Positions 1 through 7,135 of a DNA stretch of 23,685 nucleotides are shown piece by piece. The stretch covers positions 1 through 23,685 of the forward strand of contig JACRCS010000291.1 in assembly GCA_016218905.1 (NCBI GenBank), written 5' to 3'. The notes beneath the pieces were generated by a model, which saw only the letters and a list, made by a program, of their open reading frames with translations, was not told the DNA's origin and did not search any database. The position numbers and the translations under genes are program-made. This DNA is from Deltaproteobacteria bacterium (GTDB lineage Bacteria; Desulfobacterota_C; Deferrisomatia; Deferrisomatales; JACRMM01). How positions within the stretch are numbered: the stretch's first letter is position 1; every line of letters starts with the position of its first letter.

Positions 1-476
1 CCCGCGAATCCCAGACCCAGCGCCGGGTAGGCCCACCGCATCGGAGTGTGGCGAATCCCCGCGAAATCGAGAAGGTAGGCCCCGAGCCCGATGCCCACGA
101 GGCCCCCAACGCCGGCAATGCGGTCCCAGAGCACGGACGCGGCGGCCCTCCCCCAGCCACCGATCCAGGAACGTACGCAGAGGATCCGCACTCCGTCGCC
201 CCCAAAGTTGGTCGGGAGGAAGTTATTGAAGAAGTATCCGATGAACGTGACGGCGAGGAGGGCTCGATAGGGCACCCCATCCGCCAGGAGCACGTTCCAA
301 CGCCACGCCGAAACCACGACCACTCCCACGCACAGGACGAGGGCCAGGACGGCTTCGGCCCACCGGGCCCCGGCCAGCAGTGCCACTGTGGTTCCCAGGT
401 CGGCCTTCCGGAGAAGATAACCGATCAACGCCAGGCTGACCCCTGCGCGAACTGCAGTGGCCCATCGTCTCTTCAT
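1..476 (-). CDS. Lysylphosphatidylglycerol synthase transmembrane-domain family protein, 3' end outside window
   Basis: The first 158 residues of an integral membrane protein are present; the gene runs off the left edge with no stop. Hydrophobic segments lie at about residues 10-22, 41-58, 72-86 and 122-138. The family signature is clear: RWNVLL at 59-64, then GYFFNNFLPTNFGGDGVR at 80-97 and LWDRIAG at 116-122. This matches the LPG_synthase_TM (UPF0104, MprF N-terminal, AglD-like) group, whose members act as lipid flippases or unassigned membrane proteins and are common in polysaccharide loci. The ATG shares four bases (ATGA, 476-473) with the stop of the upstream TPR gene, so translation is probably coupled. 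Family assignment is firm. A role in moving lipid-linked sugars or aminoacyl lipids is inferred from context only. There is no sign of the soluble lysyltransferase domain, but that would lie outside the window. Confidence 0.85.
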   Translation of the reverse strand, partial: MKRRWATAVRAGVSLALIGYLLRKADLGTTVALLAGARWAEAVLALVLCVGVVVVSAWRWNVLLADGVPYRALLAVTFIGYFFNNFLPTNFGGDGVRILCVRSWIGGWGRAAASVLWDRIAGVGGLVGIGLGAYLLDFAGIRHTPMRWAYPALGLGFA

Positions 477-2218
477 CCTCCGCCGACCCCGCTGCCCCGG
501 CGGAGCAGTGCCTCGCACTCCCTGAGGCTGGCCTGGGTCCCCGCGTCCCTGTGATTCAGGCGTGCCGCTGCGAGAAGGCTCTGCCGAGCTCGACCGAGGA
601 GGGGCACGTCGGCGTGCCCGTTGAGCCGCTCGGCGGCTTTCGCCTGCGTCAGGAGCGCAACCCCCAAGGCCTCGTGAGGATACGCAACGTCGCCCAGACG
701 GGCGGCCACGGGCTCGAGGTACCAGGTGGCGGTCTGCGCCATGGGAAGCGCCTGTCCCGGCTGCCCCTGCCCGAGGAGCTTCACCGCCAGTTCGAGGTAG
801 AGGGTGCCGAGGTTGTGGTAGGTGTTCAGCCGCCCCGATTCGTCGGCAGCCACCTCGGGGGTCAAGGCTTTCTGGTAGAGCTCGAGGGCCCGTCGATACT
901 GGCCGGCTTCCACGTAGGCGACGCCGGCGTTGGACAGTGCGAGGCTGCTGCGAGAGGCCTCCGGGCTCCGGAGCACATCGGCCCAGAACCGGAGGTCGCT
1001 CTGCCAGACCGCCGTGCGAGCCACCGACGACGCTCCGAAGACCAGGACCACACAGGTCGTCGCTGCCACGGCGATCCCGGCGACCCGCCCCTGGAGGCTT
1101 CGGGCAACCGCCGCTCCGGCCAGGAGGCACAGAATCACCGAAGGCAGGTAGAGGTAACGCTCCGCGAGCGGGGTTACGGAGACGGGTCGAAGCACAACCC
1201 ACAGGGACGGCGCAACCGAGGCGCCGAAACAGAGGAATCCGACCAGAAGGACCCTGCGGCTCTCCGGCCGCCGCAGGGCGATCCACCCCAAGCACAGCAA
1301 CCCTCCGAGCAGTGGGACCAAACGCAGGCCGGCCGAGGGGATCCCTGGCACGAAGTGGGACTGGGGCCATGGGATGACCCCCTTCGTTCCGTAGTACGTC
1401 AGTGCACCGAGGAGGCGCCCGATCCAGGAACCAGGAAGCGCGGGCCCGTTTGCTGCGAGATTTGCCCCAGCCGCGACGCGGAGCACGAAATAGACGGCCA
1501 CCGCCCCCAGCACGGCACCGGCGAGGCGGGCCCACCACAGTGGAGGGATCGGTTCCTCCGCGTCGCGGACCGGAGGTACCAGGAGGAGGACCGCCGGCAC
1601 GACGACCATCGCGCTCAGCGCAACCTCCTTGGAGAGGAGGCCGAGGAGCAGGGTCGCGGCCACGCCGACCAGAGCTCCCGTGCGGCCCCGATCCCGGAAC
1701 CGAAGGGCCAGGAGACACGTGGCCAGCACAAAGAGAGTTGCCAGGAGGTCGGTTCGCCCCGCCACGCTGCACACCGACTCTGCGTGGATCGGGTGCACCG
1801 CGAACAGCAGGGAACTTGCGCCGGCTCCCCAACGCGCATGGTCCCCCGTGCCCAGCAGGCGCAGCGCCAAGAGGAACACCAACCCCGTCGCGGCAGCGTG
1901 GAGCAGGAGGTTCGTCGCATGGGGGACAGGCGCCGACCGGAGAAGATCGCCCTGGAGACCCAGGCCCCGCGTCACCGCCTGGTCCGCCATGTAGGTGACG
2001 AACACCAGGGGACGGTAGTAGGACCACGTCAGCTCGGGCGCCTGGGCCGAGGGCAAGAACGCCTCTCGCAGGCTGGTAAAGTACGGCATCTGGACCGCCT
2101 GGACGATCTTGTCGTCCCAGACCAGGCCGGCCCGGAGTACCGGCGAGTAGACCGAGATCGCGGCAGCCACCGAAAGCCCCAGAAGCCACGCGAGCTTCGT
2201 TCTTCCTGTCACACGCAT
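473..2218 (-). CDS. TMTC-like (GT105-type) membrane glycosyltransferase with C-terminal TPRs, paralogue 1
   Basis: This 581-residue protein has about ten hydrophobic segments followed by a soluble C-terminal third. Conserved blocks are AGLVWDD (30-36) just after the first membrane segment, YYRPLV (67-72), HPIHAESVCSVAGRTD (142-157), a later PWPQSHFVP, and PLAERYLYLPSV before the last membrane helices. The HPxHxExV..GRxD and ERYLYLPS blocks resemble eukaryotic TMTC1-4 O-mannosyltransferases (CAZy GT105), which are GT-C enzymes using dolichyl-phosphate sugar. The C-terminus carries one clear TPR (SNAGVAYVEAGQYRRALELY) and degenerate repeats, probably periplasmic. The ATG at 2218 is preferred over the longer frame because AGGGGAG lies just upstream and the first membrane helix follows directly. 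It overlaps the GT9 stop by 10 bases and the next gene by 4. Glycosyl transfer from a polyprenyl-phosphate sugar is inferred; sugar and acceptor are unknown. Confidence 0.85.
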   Translation of the reverse strand: MRVTGRTKLAWLLGLSVAAAISVYSPVLRAGLVWDDKIVQAVQMPYFTSLREAFLPSAQAPELTWSYYRPLVFVTYMADQAVTRGLGLQGDLLRSAPVPHATNLLLHAAATGLVFLLALRLLGTGDHARWGAGASSLLFAVHPIHAESVCSVAGRTDLLATLFVLATCLLALRFRDRGRTGALVGVAATLLLGLLSKEVALSAMVVVPAVLLLVPPVRDAEEPIPPLWWARLAGAVLGAVAVYFVLRVAAGANLAANGPALPGSWIGRLLGALTYYGTKGVIPWPQSHFVPGIPSAGLRLVPLLGGLLCLGWIALRRPESRRVLLVGFLCFGASVAPSLWVVLRPVSVTPLAERYLYLPSVILCLLAGAAVARSLQGRVAGIAVAATTCVVLVFGASSVARTAVWQSDLRFWADVLRSPEASRSSLALSNAGVAYVEAGQYRRALELYQKALTPEVAADESGRLNTYHNLGTLYLELAVKLLGQGQPGQALPMAQTATWYLEPVAARLGDVAYPHEALGVALLTQAKAAERLNGHADVPLLGRARQSLLAAARLNHRDAGTQASLRECEALLRRGSGVGGG

Positions 2219-3384
2219 CTCTCCCCTGCCTTCGTTCCAGCGCCTGCACCATCGAGGAGCGACGAGAGCGCCACCAGCACGTCGTCCACCCCGATGGCCT
2301 GCATGCAGGCGTGTTCGCGCGGGCACGGAGGGGTCACTCCCCCCCGCGTGCACGGGCTGCACGGAAGCCCTTTGTTGATCGCCCGGTTCCGGCTTCCCGG
2401 CGGCCCCCACTTCCCCTGCAGGCCGCTGCCGAAGAGGCCGACGGTCGGGACCCCCAGGGCGTAAGCGATGTGCAGCACGCCGGTGTCAGGGCTGACGCAC
2501 ACCTGGCAACGGGCCAGGACCCCCGCGGTCTGCCCCAGATCGGCCTTTCCGGCCAGATTCAGCACTCCCCCGCGCTCCAGCCGGGACTCCACCACCGCGG
2601 CGCCGGGAACCCCGTCTCTTCCCCCGATGAGGACTACGTCGAACCCGCGTCCCCTCAGCCAACGGGCCACGTCCCCGAAGCGTTCCGCCGGCCACCGGCG
2701 CTCCGGCGCTCCCGCGGCCACCATGAGCGCTGCCAACGGCCGCTCCGATCGGCCGCAGAGAACCCTTCCGGACTCCTCCACCCATCGGGGGGCGAGGCGA
2801 AGGAACGTCGCCTCCGGGTCGAAGCTCTCCATCCGTCCGGTCACGGCCTCCGCCAAGGCGAGGAAGGATCTCACCTCGTACTCCCGCTCGGAGTATGGGA
2901 CAGAGTGAGTCTGAAACCGGCGTCGGCCAAGGGTGTCGAAACCGCACAGGAACCGCGGCGCGCAGCTGACGGCAAACAGCGTCGACAGCCGGTGGAACTG
3001 CTCGGTGTCGATCACGAGGTCGTAGCGTCTGCGGCGCAATTCGCGCCAAGTCTGCGCCGGGGCGACGTCGTAGCGGAAGATCCGTCGATCCGGGTCCTCG
3101 AGCCGGTACACCGCCGCATTGCGCTGCTCGGCCAGGACATCGATCTCTGCCCCGGAGAAGAACTCGCTCAACCGGCTCACCATCGGAAGCGTGAGCACGG
3201 CGTCCCCCATTCCCCCGGGCCGCACGATCAGGATCCGCCGCACCTCCCCCGGGGAGAGCCTCCCGCGTCCCACGAAGTCCCGGGACACCCGGGGAAAGAG
3301 CCTGCAGAGCGCCGGCGCCATCCACGCGTCGAGGCGTTTCAGCACGCCCTTGGTGCTCAGACTCCCTGTCCTTGCCACGGTCAC
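2209..3384 (-). CDS. Glycosyltransferase family 9 (heptosyltransferase-like)
   Basis: This 391-residue protein has a GT-B fold of the ADP-heptose:LPS heptosyltransferase type. The N-terminal domain begins with RRILIVRPGGMGDAVLTLP (about 49-67), the usual first strand and glycine-rich loop. The C-terminal domain has RRWPAERFGDVARWL, then VLIGG, and the nucleotide-sugar signature SPDTGVLHIAYALGVPTVGLFG. A cysteine-rich stretch near the end (PCSPC, then CPREHAC) is common in GT9 proteins. The enzyme would act in the cytoplasm, adding a sugar to a lipid-linked or core acceptor; the true donor cannot be read from sequence. The GTG at 3384 is chosen because it overlaps the UbiA stop as GTGA, while the longer open frame upstream is only antisense-type sequence over the UbiA gene. 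A second GTG six bases later is possible. Confidence 0.88.
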   Translation of the reverse strand: MTVARTGSLSTKGVLKRLDAWMAPALCRLFPRVSRDFVGRGRLSPGEVRRILIVRPGGMGDAVLTLPMVSRLSEFFSGAEIDVLAEQRNAAVYRLEDPDRRIFRYDVAPAQTWRELRRRRYDLVIDTEQFHRLSTLFAVSCAPRFLCGFDTLGRRRFQTHSVPYSEREYEVRSFLALAEAVTGRMESFDPEATFLRLAPRWVEESGRVLCGRSERPLAALMVAAGAPERRWPAERFGDVARWLRGRGFDVVLIGGRDGVPGAAVVESRLERGGVLNLAGKADLGQTAGVLARCQVCVSPDTGVLHIAYALGVPTVGLFGSGLQGKWGPPGSRNRAINKGLPCSPCTRGGVTPPCPREHACMQAIGVDDVLVALSSLLDGAGAGTKAGERCV

Positions 3385-3887
3385 AGCCGGATTCCCGCCC
3401 AGAGGACCAATGCAGAGAGGATGGCCACTCCCCAGCTTGCGGGGTCTTTCAGGGCGAACGCCACGGGGTCGTGGTGGATCCCCCGACGGTGGACGAGGAA
3501 CCAGAGCCGGGTGACCCAGTAGAGGAGCAACGGACAGAGAAGCCAGAGGGCTTGCTGGTTCGAATAGAGAGACACTACCTGAGGGCTCTCGATGTAGAGC
3601 GCGAGCACCAGGACCGCCAGGTAGCCGCTCGCTGGGCCCACGGCGAGGAACATTTCGAGGTCGGAACGACGGTAGGACCGCCCCGCCAGGCTCTCCTGCG
3701 ACGGGACGCCGTCGTCGGTCGACAAGGCTCGCAGCTCGTTGTACCGCTTCAGGAACGCCAGGCTCAGGAAGAGGAACATGCTGAACGCGAGAAGCCACGA
3801 CGAGACCGAGACCCCGATGGCCAACGCTCCCGCGAAGATCCTCAGCGTGTACATGGCGGCCAGAACCAGCACGTCGACGATCGGCAC
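3381..3887 (-). CDS. C-terminal part of UbiA-family prenyl-phosphate phosphoribosyltransferase, separated by an in-frame TGA
   Basis: This is 168 residues if translation restarts at the GTG directly after the stop codon at 3890-3888. It continues the preceding reading frame without any shift. It holds the second half of a UbiA enzyme: a membrane helix beginning VPIVDVLVLAAMYTLRIFAG, a further helix, then FLKRYNEL (about 45-52), which carries the second conserved region of the family, and three more hydrophobic segments ending WAGIRL. No ribosome binding site precedes the GTG, so expression would need termination-reinitiation, read-through or suppression. Alone it lacks the Asp-rich first motif and should be inactive. 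It could work only with the N-terminal half as a two-chain enzyme, or the gene is dead, or the stop is a sequence error. The stop overlaps the GT9 start as GTGA. Confidence 0.7.
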   Translation of the reverse strand: MPIVDVLVLAAMYTLRIFAGALAIGVSVSSWLLAFSMFLFLSLAFLKRYNELRALSTDDGVPSQESLAGRSYRRSDLEMFLAVGPASGYLAVLVLALYIESPQVVSLYSNQQALWLLCPLLLYWVTRLWFLVHRRGIHHDPVAFALKDPASWGVAILSALVLWAGIRL

Positions 3888-4331
3888 TCATTTGAACACC
3901 GCAGAGTAGGAGAGGCTCAGCAGGACGTAGAGGAGCAGGGCCCAGGGGAAGGACGCGGGAAGGAGGACAACGGAGAGCGCACCGCCCCCGATCGCGAGCC
4001 CCGCGGCCAGGGCCACCGCGGCCCCGACCGATACGAGCCCGGACGCAAGCGGTCGGCGGGCCTTCTGGGGGTGCCTCCGATCGAACTCCCGGTCGGCCAG
4101 GTCGTTGATCACGTACCCCGCCGACGCGGCCAGGGAAAAGGATACCGCGGCCACGAGGGTGGTGATCGCCGTGGCGGACGAGAACTGATGGGACGTGACC
4201 AGCGGGACCGCGACCAGGACGTTCTTGGCCCACTGGTGCGGGCGAAGCAGGGAAAGCACCCCGCCGAGGCCGGCGGAGCGTCCTCCCTGCTTCCCTTCGA
4301 GAGCCGCTTCCTGTCGAGGTGACGTGTCCAT
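3888..4331 (-). CDS. N-terminal part of UbiA-family (decaprenyl-phosphate phosphoribosyltransferase-like) enzyme, ended by premature TGA
   Basis: This 147-residue fragment starts at an ATG with AGGAAAG about 12 bases upstream. It contains LLRPHQWAKNVLV (28-40) and the Asp-rich Mg/prenyl-diphosphate motif NDLADREFD (76-84), followed by HPQKARRPLASG (87-98). The HPxKxxRPxASG form is typical of the group with mycobacterial Rv3806c and rhizobial NoeC, which transfer phosphoribose from PRPP to polyprenyl phosphate, the first step to polyprenyl-phosphoryl arabinose. The frame stops after SYSAVFK. Intact relatives continue LKR-(I/V)-P-(L/I)-x-DV there, so TGA occupies what is normally an Arg codon, and CGA to TGA is one transition. 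The two parts together would be about 316 residues, the normal family length. It opens the leftward operon and is divergent from the TPR gene at 4569. Confidence 0.78.
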   Translation of the reverse strand: MDTSPRQEAALEGKQGGRSAGLGGVLSLLRPHQWAKNVLVAVPLVTSHQFSSATAITTLVAAVSFSLAASAGYVINDLADREFDRRHPQKARRPLASGLVSVGAAVALAAGLAIGGGALSVVLLPASFPWALLLYVLLSLSYSAVFK

Positions 4332-4414
4332 CGATCCGGCGATCTTTCCTGTGCCTCAGCGAGAGTGAGGCGCGGGCACGCTCTCGGGGCGCTTCGGGTT
4401 TGGGAAGGGGCGTT

Positions 4415-4444
4415 ATTGTGAGGCACCAGGCCCGTCAAAGTCAA
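4415..4444 (-). promoter_or_regulatory. Possible sigma70-type promoter for the leftward UbiA operon
   Basis: Read on the minus strand, TTGACT (4444-4439) is followed after 18 bases by CACAAT (4420-4415), which are 5/6 and 4/6 matches to the -35 and -10 consensus. A second TTGAC copy (4438-4434) lies immediately downstream of the first. The element sits 84 bases ahead of the UbiA start, in the only divergent intergenic region of the window. It is one of the few A/T-rich spots in this GC-rich neighbourhood. This is a consensus match by eye only. Confidence 0.3.
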
Positions 4445-4451
4445 AATGGTT

Positions 4452-4463
4452 GGACTCGAGTCC
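4452..4463. promoter_or_regulatory. Perfect 12-bp palindrome in the divergent intergenic region
   Basis: GGACTCGAGTCC is a perfect inverted repeat without spacer. It lies a few bases upstream of the possible leftward -35 element and 105 bases upstream of the rightward TPR gene. Its position would suit a dimeric regulator acting on both units, but palindromes of this length do occur by chance in GC-rich DNA and no regulator gene is present in the window. Confidence 0.2.
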
Positions 4464-4568
4464 GGCGACGCGCAGCGGGCGAAGACAGTCCTTTCTCGGC
4501 GGTGCTGGAATCGCGTACCCTGGGGCGCTCTGCACTGTGAGGCCGCGTGCAACCGAGGTGAGAGACCC

Positions 4569-6290
4569 ATGAAGCGCTCGGGATTTCGGTGGGGACTGCT
4601 CGTCGCCCTATGCGCGGGCATCGCGTACGCGCCCATGCTCGGCGCAGGGTACGCGTGGGACGACGCCATGTTCCAGCGCTGGCAACTCCCCCGTTTCCAG
4701 ACCTTGTCCGACGCCTTCTTCCCCCCTCAGCAGACCGGCTGGATGACGGGGTACTACTATCGGCCGGTGGTCCTCCTGAGCTACATGCTCGATCGGGCCG
4801 TGGCCGGGGCGAACACGGCAAGCGCGGCCTCCTGGGCCCACGCGGCGAACCTCCTGTACCACATGGCGGCGACCGCGCTGACCTACGTGCTGGCCCTGGC
4901 GGTGTTTCGGGGCACCCCCCGGAGGAGGGGGGCGGCGGCAGGCGCGGCGCTCCTGTTCGCCATTCACCCGGTCCACGCGGAGTCGGTGTGCAACATCGCC
5001 GGGCGAACCGACGTCCTGGCGACGCTGTTCGTGCTGGGGGCCGCGTGGGCTGCCCTGCGGTGGCGGGACGCTGGCCTGCGGCGCCACGGGGTGGCCTGCG
5101 CGGCGCTCCTCCTGCTCGGCCTCCTCACCAAGGAAACCGTGCTCGCTGCCCTGGTGTTCCTTCCCGCACTGCTGTTGTGGGTACCCGCTTCCGGAGAAGG
5201 CAAAACAGAGCACCCCTCGGTCCGTCAGCACGTCGAGCTCGCGACCCTCCTCCTCCTTTCAACCCTGGCCTACCTGGGCCTGAGGACCAGCGCAGGCGTT
5301 CACTACGGGGCATCCTCTCCGTTCTCTCCGGCGGAGTCCCTCGCCCGTCTGACGGCCGCCCTGGGCTACTACGTGCAAAAGGTCATTGTCCCCTGGCCCC
5401 AGTATCACTTCGTTCCGGAGCTCCCTCCGGTCAGGTCGGCCGTGCTTCCGCTCTCCGTCGCCGTTGTTGCGGCCGGCTGGGCTCTGTGGCGCCACAAGGA
5501 CGGGCGAAAGCGCATCCGGTTGTGTCTCGTCTGGTTTCTCTCCTCCGTTGCGCCCGCCCTGGTGGTTGCGCTTCGCCCCTTGGCCGCCACGCCCGTGGCG
5601 GAGCGGTACCTCTACCTTCCGTCGGTGGCGGTGTGCCTGCTCTTTGGCCATTGGATCGCGCGCGCCGATCTCGGCCGTGCAGGCACCAAGATCGCAGCCG
5701 GAGTTGCGGCGCTGGTCGTTCTGGCCTACGCAGGATCGGCCTTCGAGCGAACGAGGGCATGGCAGAGCAACCTGACGTTTTGGCGAGACGCGGTCCGAAA
5801 CCCGGCGGCCGCGCGAAATGGGACTGCCCTCATCAACCTGGGGGAGGCGTACCAGCTCGCCGGCATGCCGGATCAGGCGACCGAGTGCTACCGCACGGCG
5901 CTGCAGGTGCCCGAGACGGACACCCCGACGCATCTCCTCGCTCGGTTCTTCATCGGGACGATCGGCCTGGAGAGAGCCGCTGCCTACCTTCGCGCAGAAC
6001 GCCCCAGAGAGGCCTTTGCGTGGGTCGACGACGCCGTGTCCACCTTCGAGTTCGTCGCGGCGAACCTGCCCGCGTATACTCCGGTCCACTTGGCCCTCGG
6101 GGACGCGCTGCTGCTCAAGGCGAAAGCTGGAGCTCAGGCAAGCGGCACAATGGACATGGCCCTGCTCCGACGAGCCCGGGCGGCGCTGCAGGAGGCTTTC
6201 CGGCTGGAAGCACAGAACCAGAGAGTGAGGGACGATCTCGCGGAGTGCGCCCAACTCCTCGAGCATGCGCTGGCTCGCCCCGCTCCCTAG
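4569..6290 (+). CDS. TMTC-like (GT105-type) membrane glycosyltransferase with C-terminal TPRs, paralogue 2
   Basis: This 573-residue protein is the only plus-strand gene in the window. It shares all the hallmarks of the other three paralogues: AGYAWDD (26-32) after the first membrane helix, YYRPVVLLSYM (63-73), HPVHAESVCNIAGRTD (133-148), LLLLGLLTKE, YYVQKVIVPWPQYHFVP and PVAERYLYLPSV. The C-terminal part contains a TPR-like segment (LINLGEAYQLAGMPDQATECY) and further helical repeats. The ATG at 4569 is chosen over an in-frame ATG at 4446 because GAGGTGA precedes it at good spacing and the first helix begins directly after. It is transcribed away from the UbiA operon and converges on the methyltransferase at 6323. 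It likely transfers a sugar from a polyprenyl-phosphate donor on the periplasmic side, but donor and acceptor are unknown. Confidence 0.85.
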   Translation: MKRSGFRWGLLVALCAGIAYAPMLGAGYAWDDAMFQRWQLPRFQTLSDAFFPPQQTGWMTGYYYRPVVLLSYMLDRAVAGANTASAASWAHAANLLYHMAATALTYVLALAVFRGTPRRRGAAAGAALLFAIHPVHAESVCNIAGRTDVLATLFVLGAAWAALRWRDAGLRRHGVACAALLLLGLLTKETVLAALVFLPALLLWVPASGEGKTEHPSVRQHVELATLLLLSTLAYLGLRTSAGVHYGASSPFSPAESLARLTAALGYYVQKVIVPWPQYHFVPELPPVRSAVLPLSVAVVAAGWALWRHKDGRKRIRLCLVWFLSSVAPALVVALRPLAATPVAERYLYLPSVAVCLLFGHWIARADLGRAGTKIAAGVAALVVLAYAGSAFERTRAWQSNLTFWRDAVRNPAAARNGTALINLGEAYQLAGMPDQATECYRTALQVPETDTPTHLLARFFIGTIGLERAAAYLRAERPREAFAWVDDAVSTFEFVAANLPAYTPVHLALGDALLLKAKAGAQASGTMDMALLRRARAALQEAFRLEAQNQRVRDDLAECAQLLEHALARPAP

Positions 6291-6302
6291 GACACCCGAA
6301 GC

Positions 6303-6322
6303 CCCCTGGTGGTGCACCGGGG
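6303..6322. terminator. GC-rich hairpin between convergent genes, possible terminator
   Basis: CCCC-T-GGTG-GTG-CACC-GGGG forms an eight-pair stem with one bulged T and a three-base loop. It fills the 32-base gap between the stop of the plus-strand TPR gene and the stop of the minus-strand methyltransferase. It could stall transcription in either direction, but no T-run follows on either strand, so it is not a classic intrinsic terminator. Confidence 0.25.
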
Positions 6323-7060
6323 TCACCGCGACCGGCGGGCCTTCACGATGAGGTTCTCGCCCCACCGAGCCGGCAGCAGCGGCCGGGCGAGGAGTACCGT
6401 AGCGATGCACGGCAGGCTGAAGAGGACGTACTGGAGCGCCTTCGGTACCCCAGAGACGTAGGGCACGTCCCAGAGGCCGTCCGAGAAGGTCCTCTCCACC
6501 TGCAAACCCGCCTCGGCCGTCAGCCGGAGCCACTCGCTCGGGGCCAGAAGCGAGCAGTGGGTCTCGTCCCCGTAGCCGAACCACTGCTTTCCCTTCCGTC
6601 GCTGCCCCGGGCTCTCGGTGTTGGGGACCGAGAAGAGCAGAAACCCGCCGGGCGCCAGCAGGGCGGCCAGCCGCCGGAGCGCCAGGGCCGGGTCGGGCAG
6701 GTGCTCGAGCACGTACTTCGCGAGGATCGCGTCAAACCCTCCCGAGGACACCTCGGGAGGCAGCTCTCCGAGGAAGTCCCCGAAGAATACCCTCGAGCGG
6801 GGTGCGATCTCCCGGGCCCTGCCCACCGCGTAGGTGCTCACGTCCACGCCGACCGTTTCGAACCTGCGCTCCAGCCACGCCAGCGTGTAGCCGTGGGCAC
6901 ACCCCACGTCCAGAAAGCGCCTCCCCCCGTCCCGGGCCATCCAACGGCCCACCATCTCGCCATAGAAGCGCACGGACCACCAGTGCATGTTGAAGCGGCG
7001 GAGTTCATCCAGGCCGAACTCCCGCTGGTAGTACTCCTTGCCGAACCGGTCACTGGCCAT
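6323..7060 (-). CDS. Class I SAM-dependent methyltransferase
   Basis: This 245-residue protein has the Rossmann SAM-binding motif FLDVGCAHGYTL at about 49-60. The acidic end of the second strand follows in VGVDVS, with AKYVLEHLPDP as motif III and LLAPGGFLLFSVPN as the post-motif strand. The C-terminal 40 residues contain a hydrophobic segment (VLFSLPCIATVLLARPLLP) that may touch the membrane or substrate lipid. The ATG at 7060 has GAGGGAGAGGGG upstream. The gene follows the third TMTC-like gene by 75 bases, so it may modify the glycan or lipid handled by that enzyme. Membership of the Methyltransf_11/23-type sugar or lipid-sugar methyltransferases is clear; N-, O- or C-specificity cannot be told. 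Confidence 0.85.
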   Translation of the reverse strand: MASDRFGKEYYQREFGLDELRRFNMHWWSVRFYGEMVGRWMARDGGRRFLDVGCAHGYTLAWLERRFETVGVDVSTYAVGRAREIAPRSRVFFGDFLGELPPEVSSGGFDAILAKYVLEHLPDPALALRRLAALLAPGGFLLFSVPNTESPGQRRKGKQWFGYGDETHCSLLAPSEWLRLTAEAGLQVERTFSDGLWDVPYVSGVPKALQYVLFSLPCIATVLLARPLLPARWGENLIVKARRSR

Positions 7061-7135
7061 GGAACCAGCCCCTCTCCCTCCGCAGGGGACGCCGGGCGGC
7101 GCCCCACGTGTTCGCGCCGCGACTGACTCTCGGCT

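Noticed and set aside
551..2464. Plus-strand open frame of 637 codons
   Set aside because: It is a shadow of the first TMTC-like gene on the minus strand, with no motif and a skewed composition.
3385..4233. N-terminal extension of the GT9 gene to give a 674-residue protein
   Set aside because: The extra part overlaps the UbiA gene, which has real motifs. The GTG at 3384 overlaps the UbiA stop as GTGA and is the natural start.
4589..7126. Plus-strand open frame of 845 codons overlapping the second TMTC-like gene and the methyltransferase
   Set aside because: It covers two real genes in other frames and strands, its composition is Arg/Gly/Pro-rich, and no domain is recognisable.
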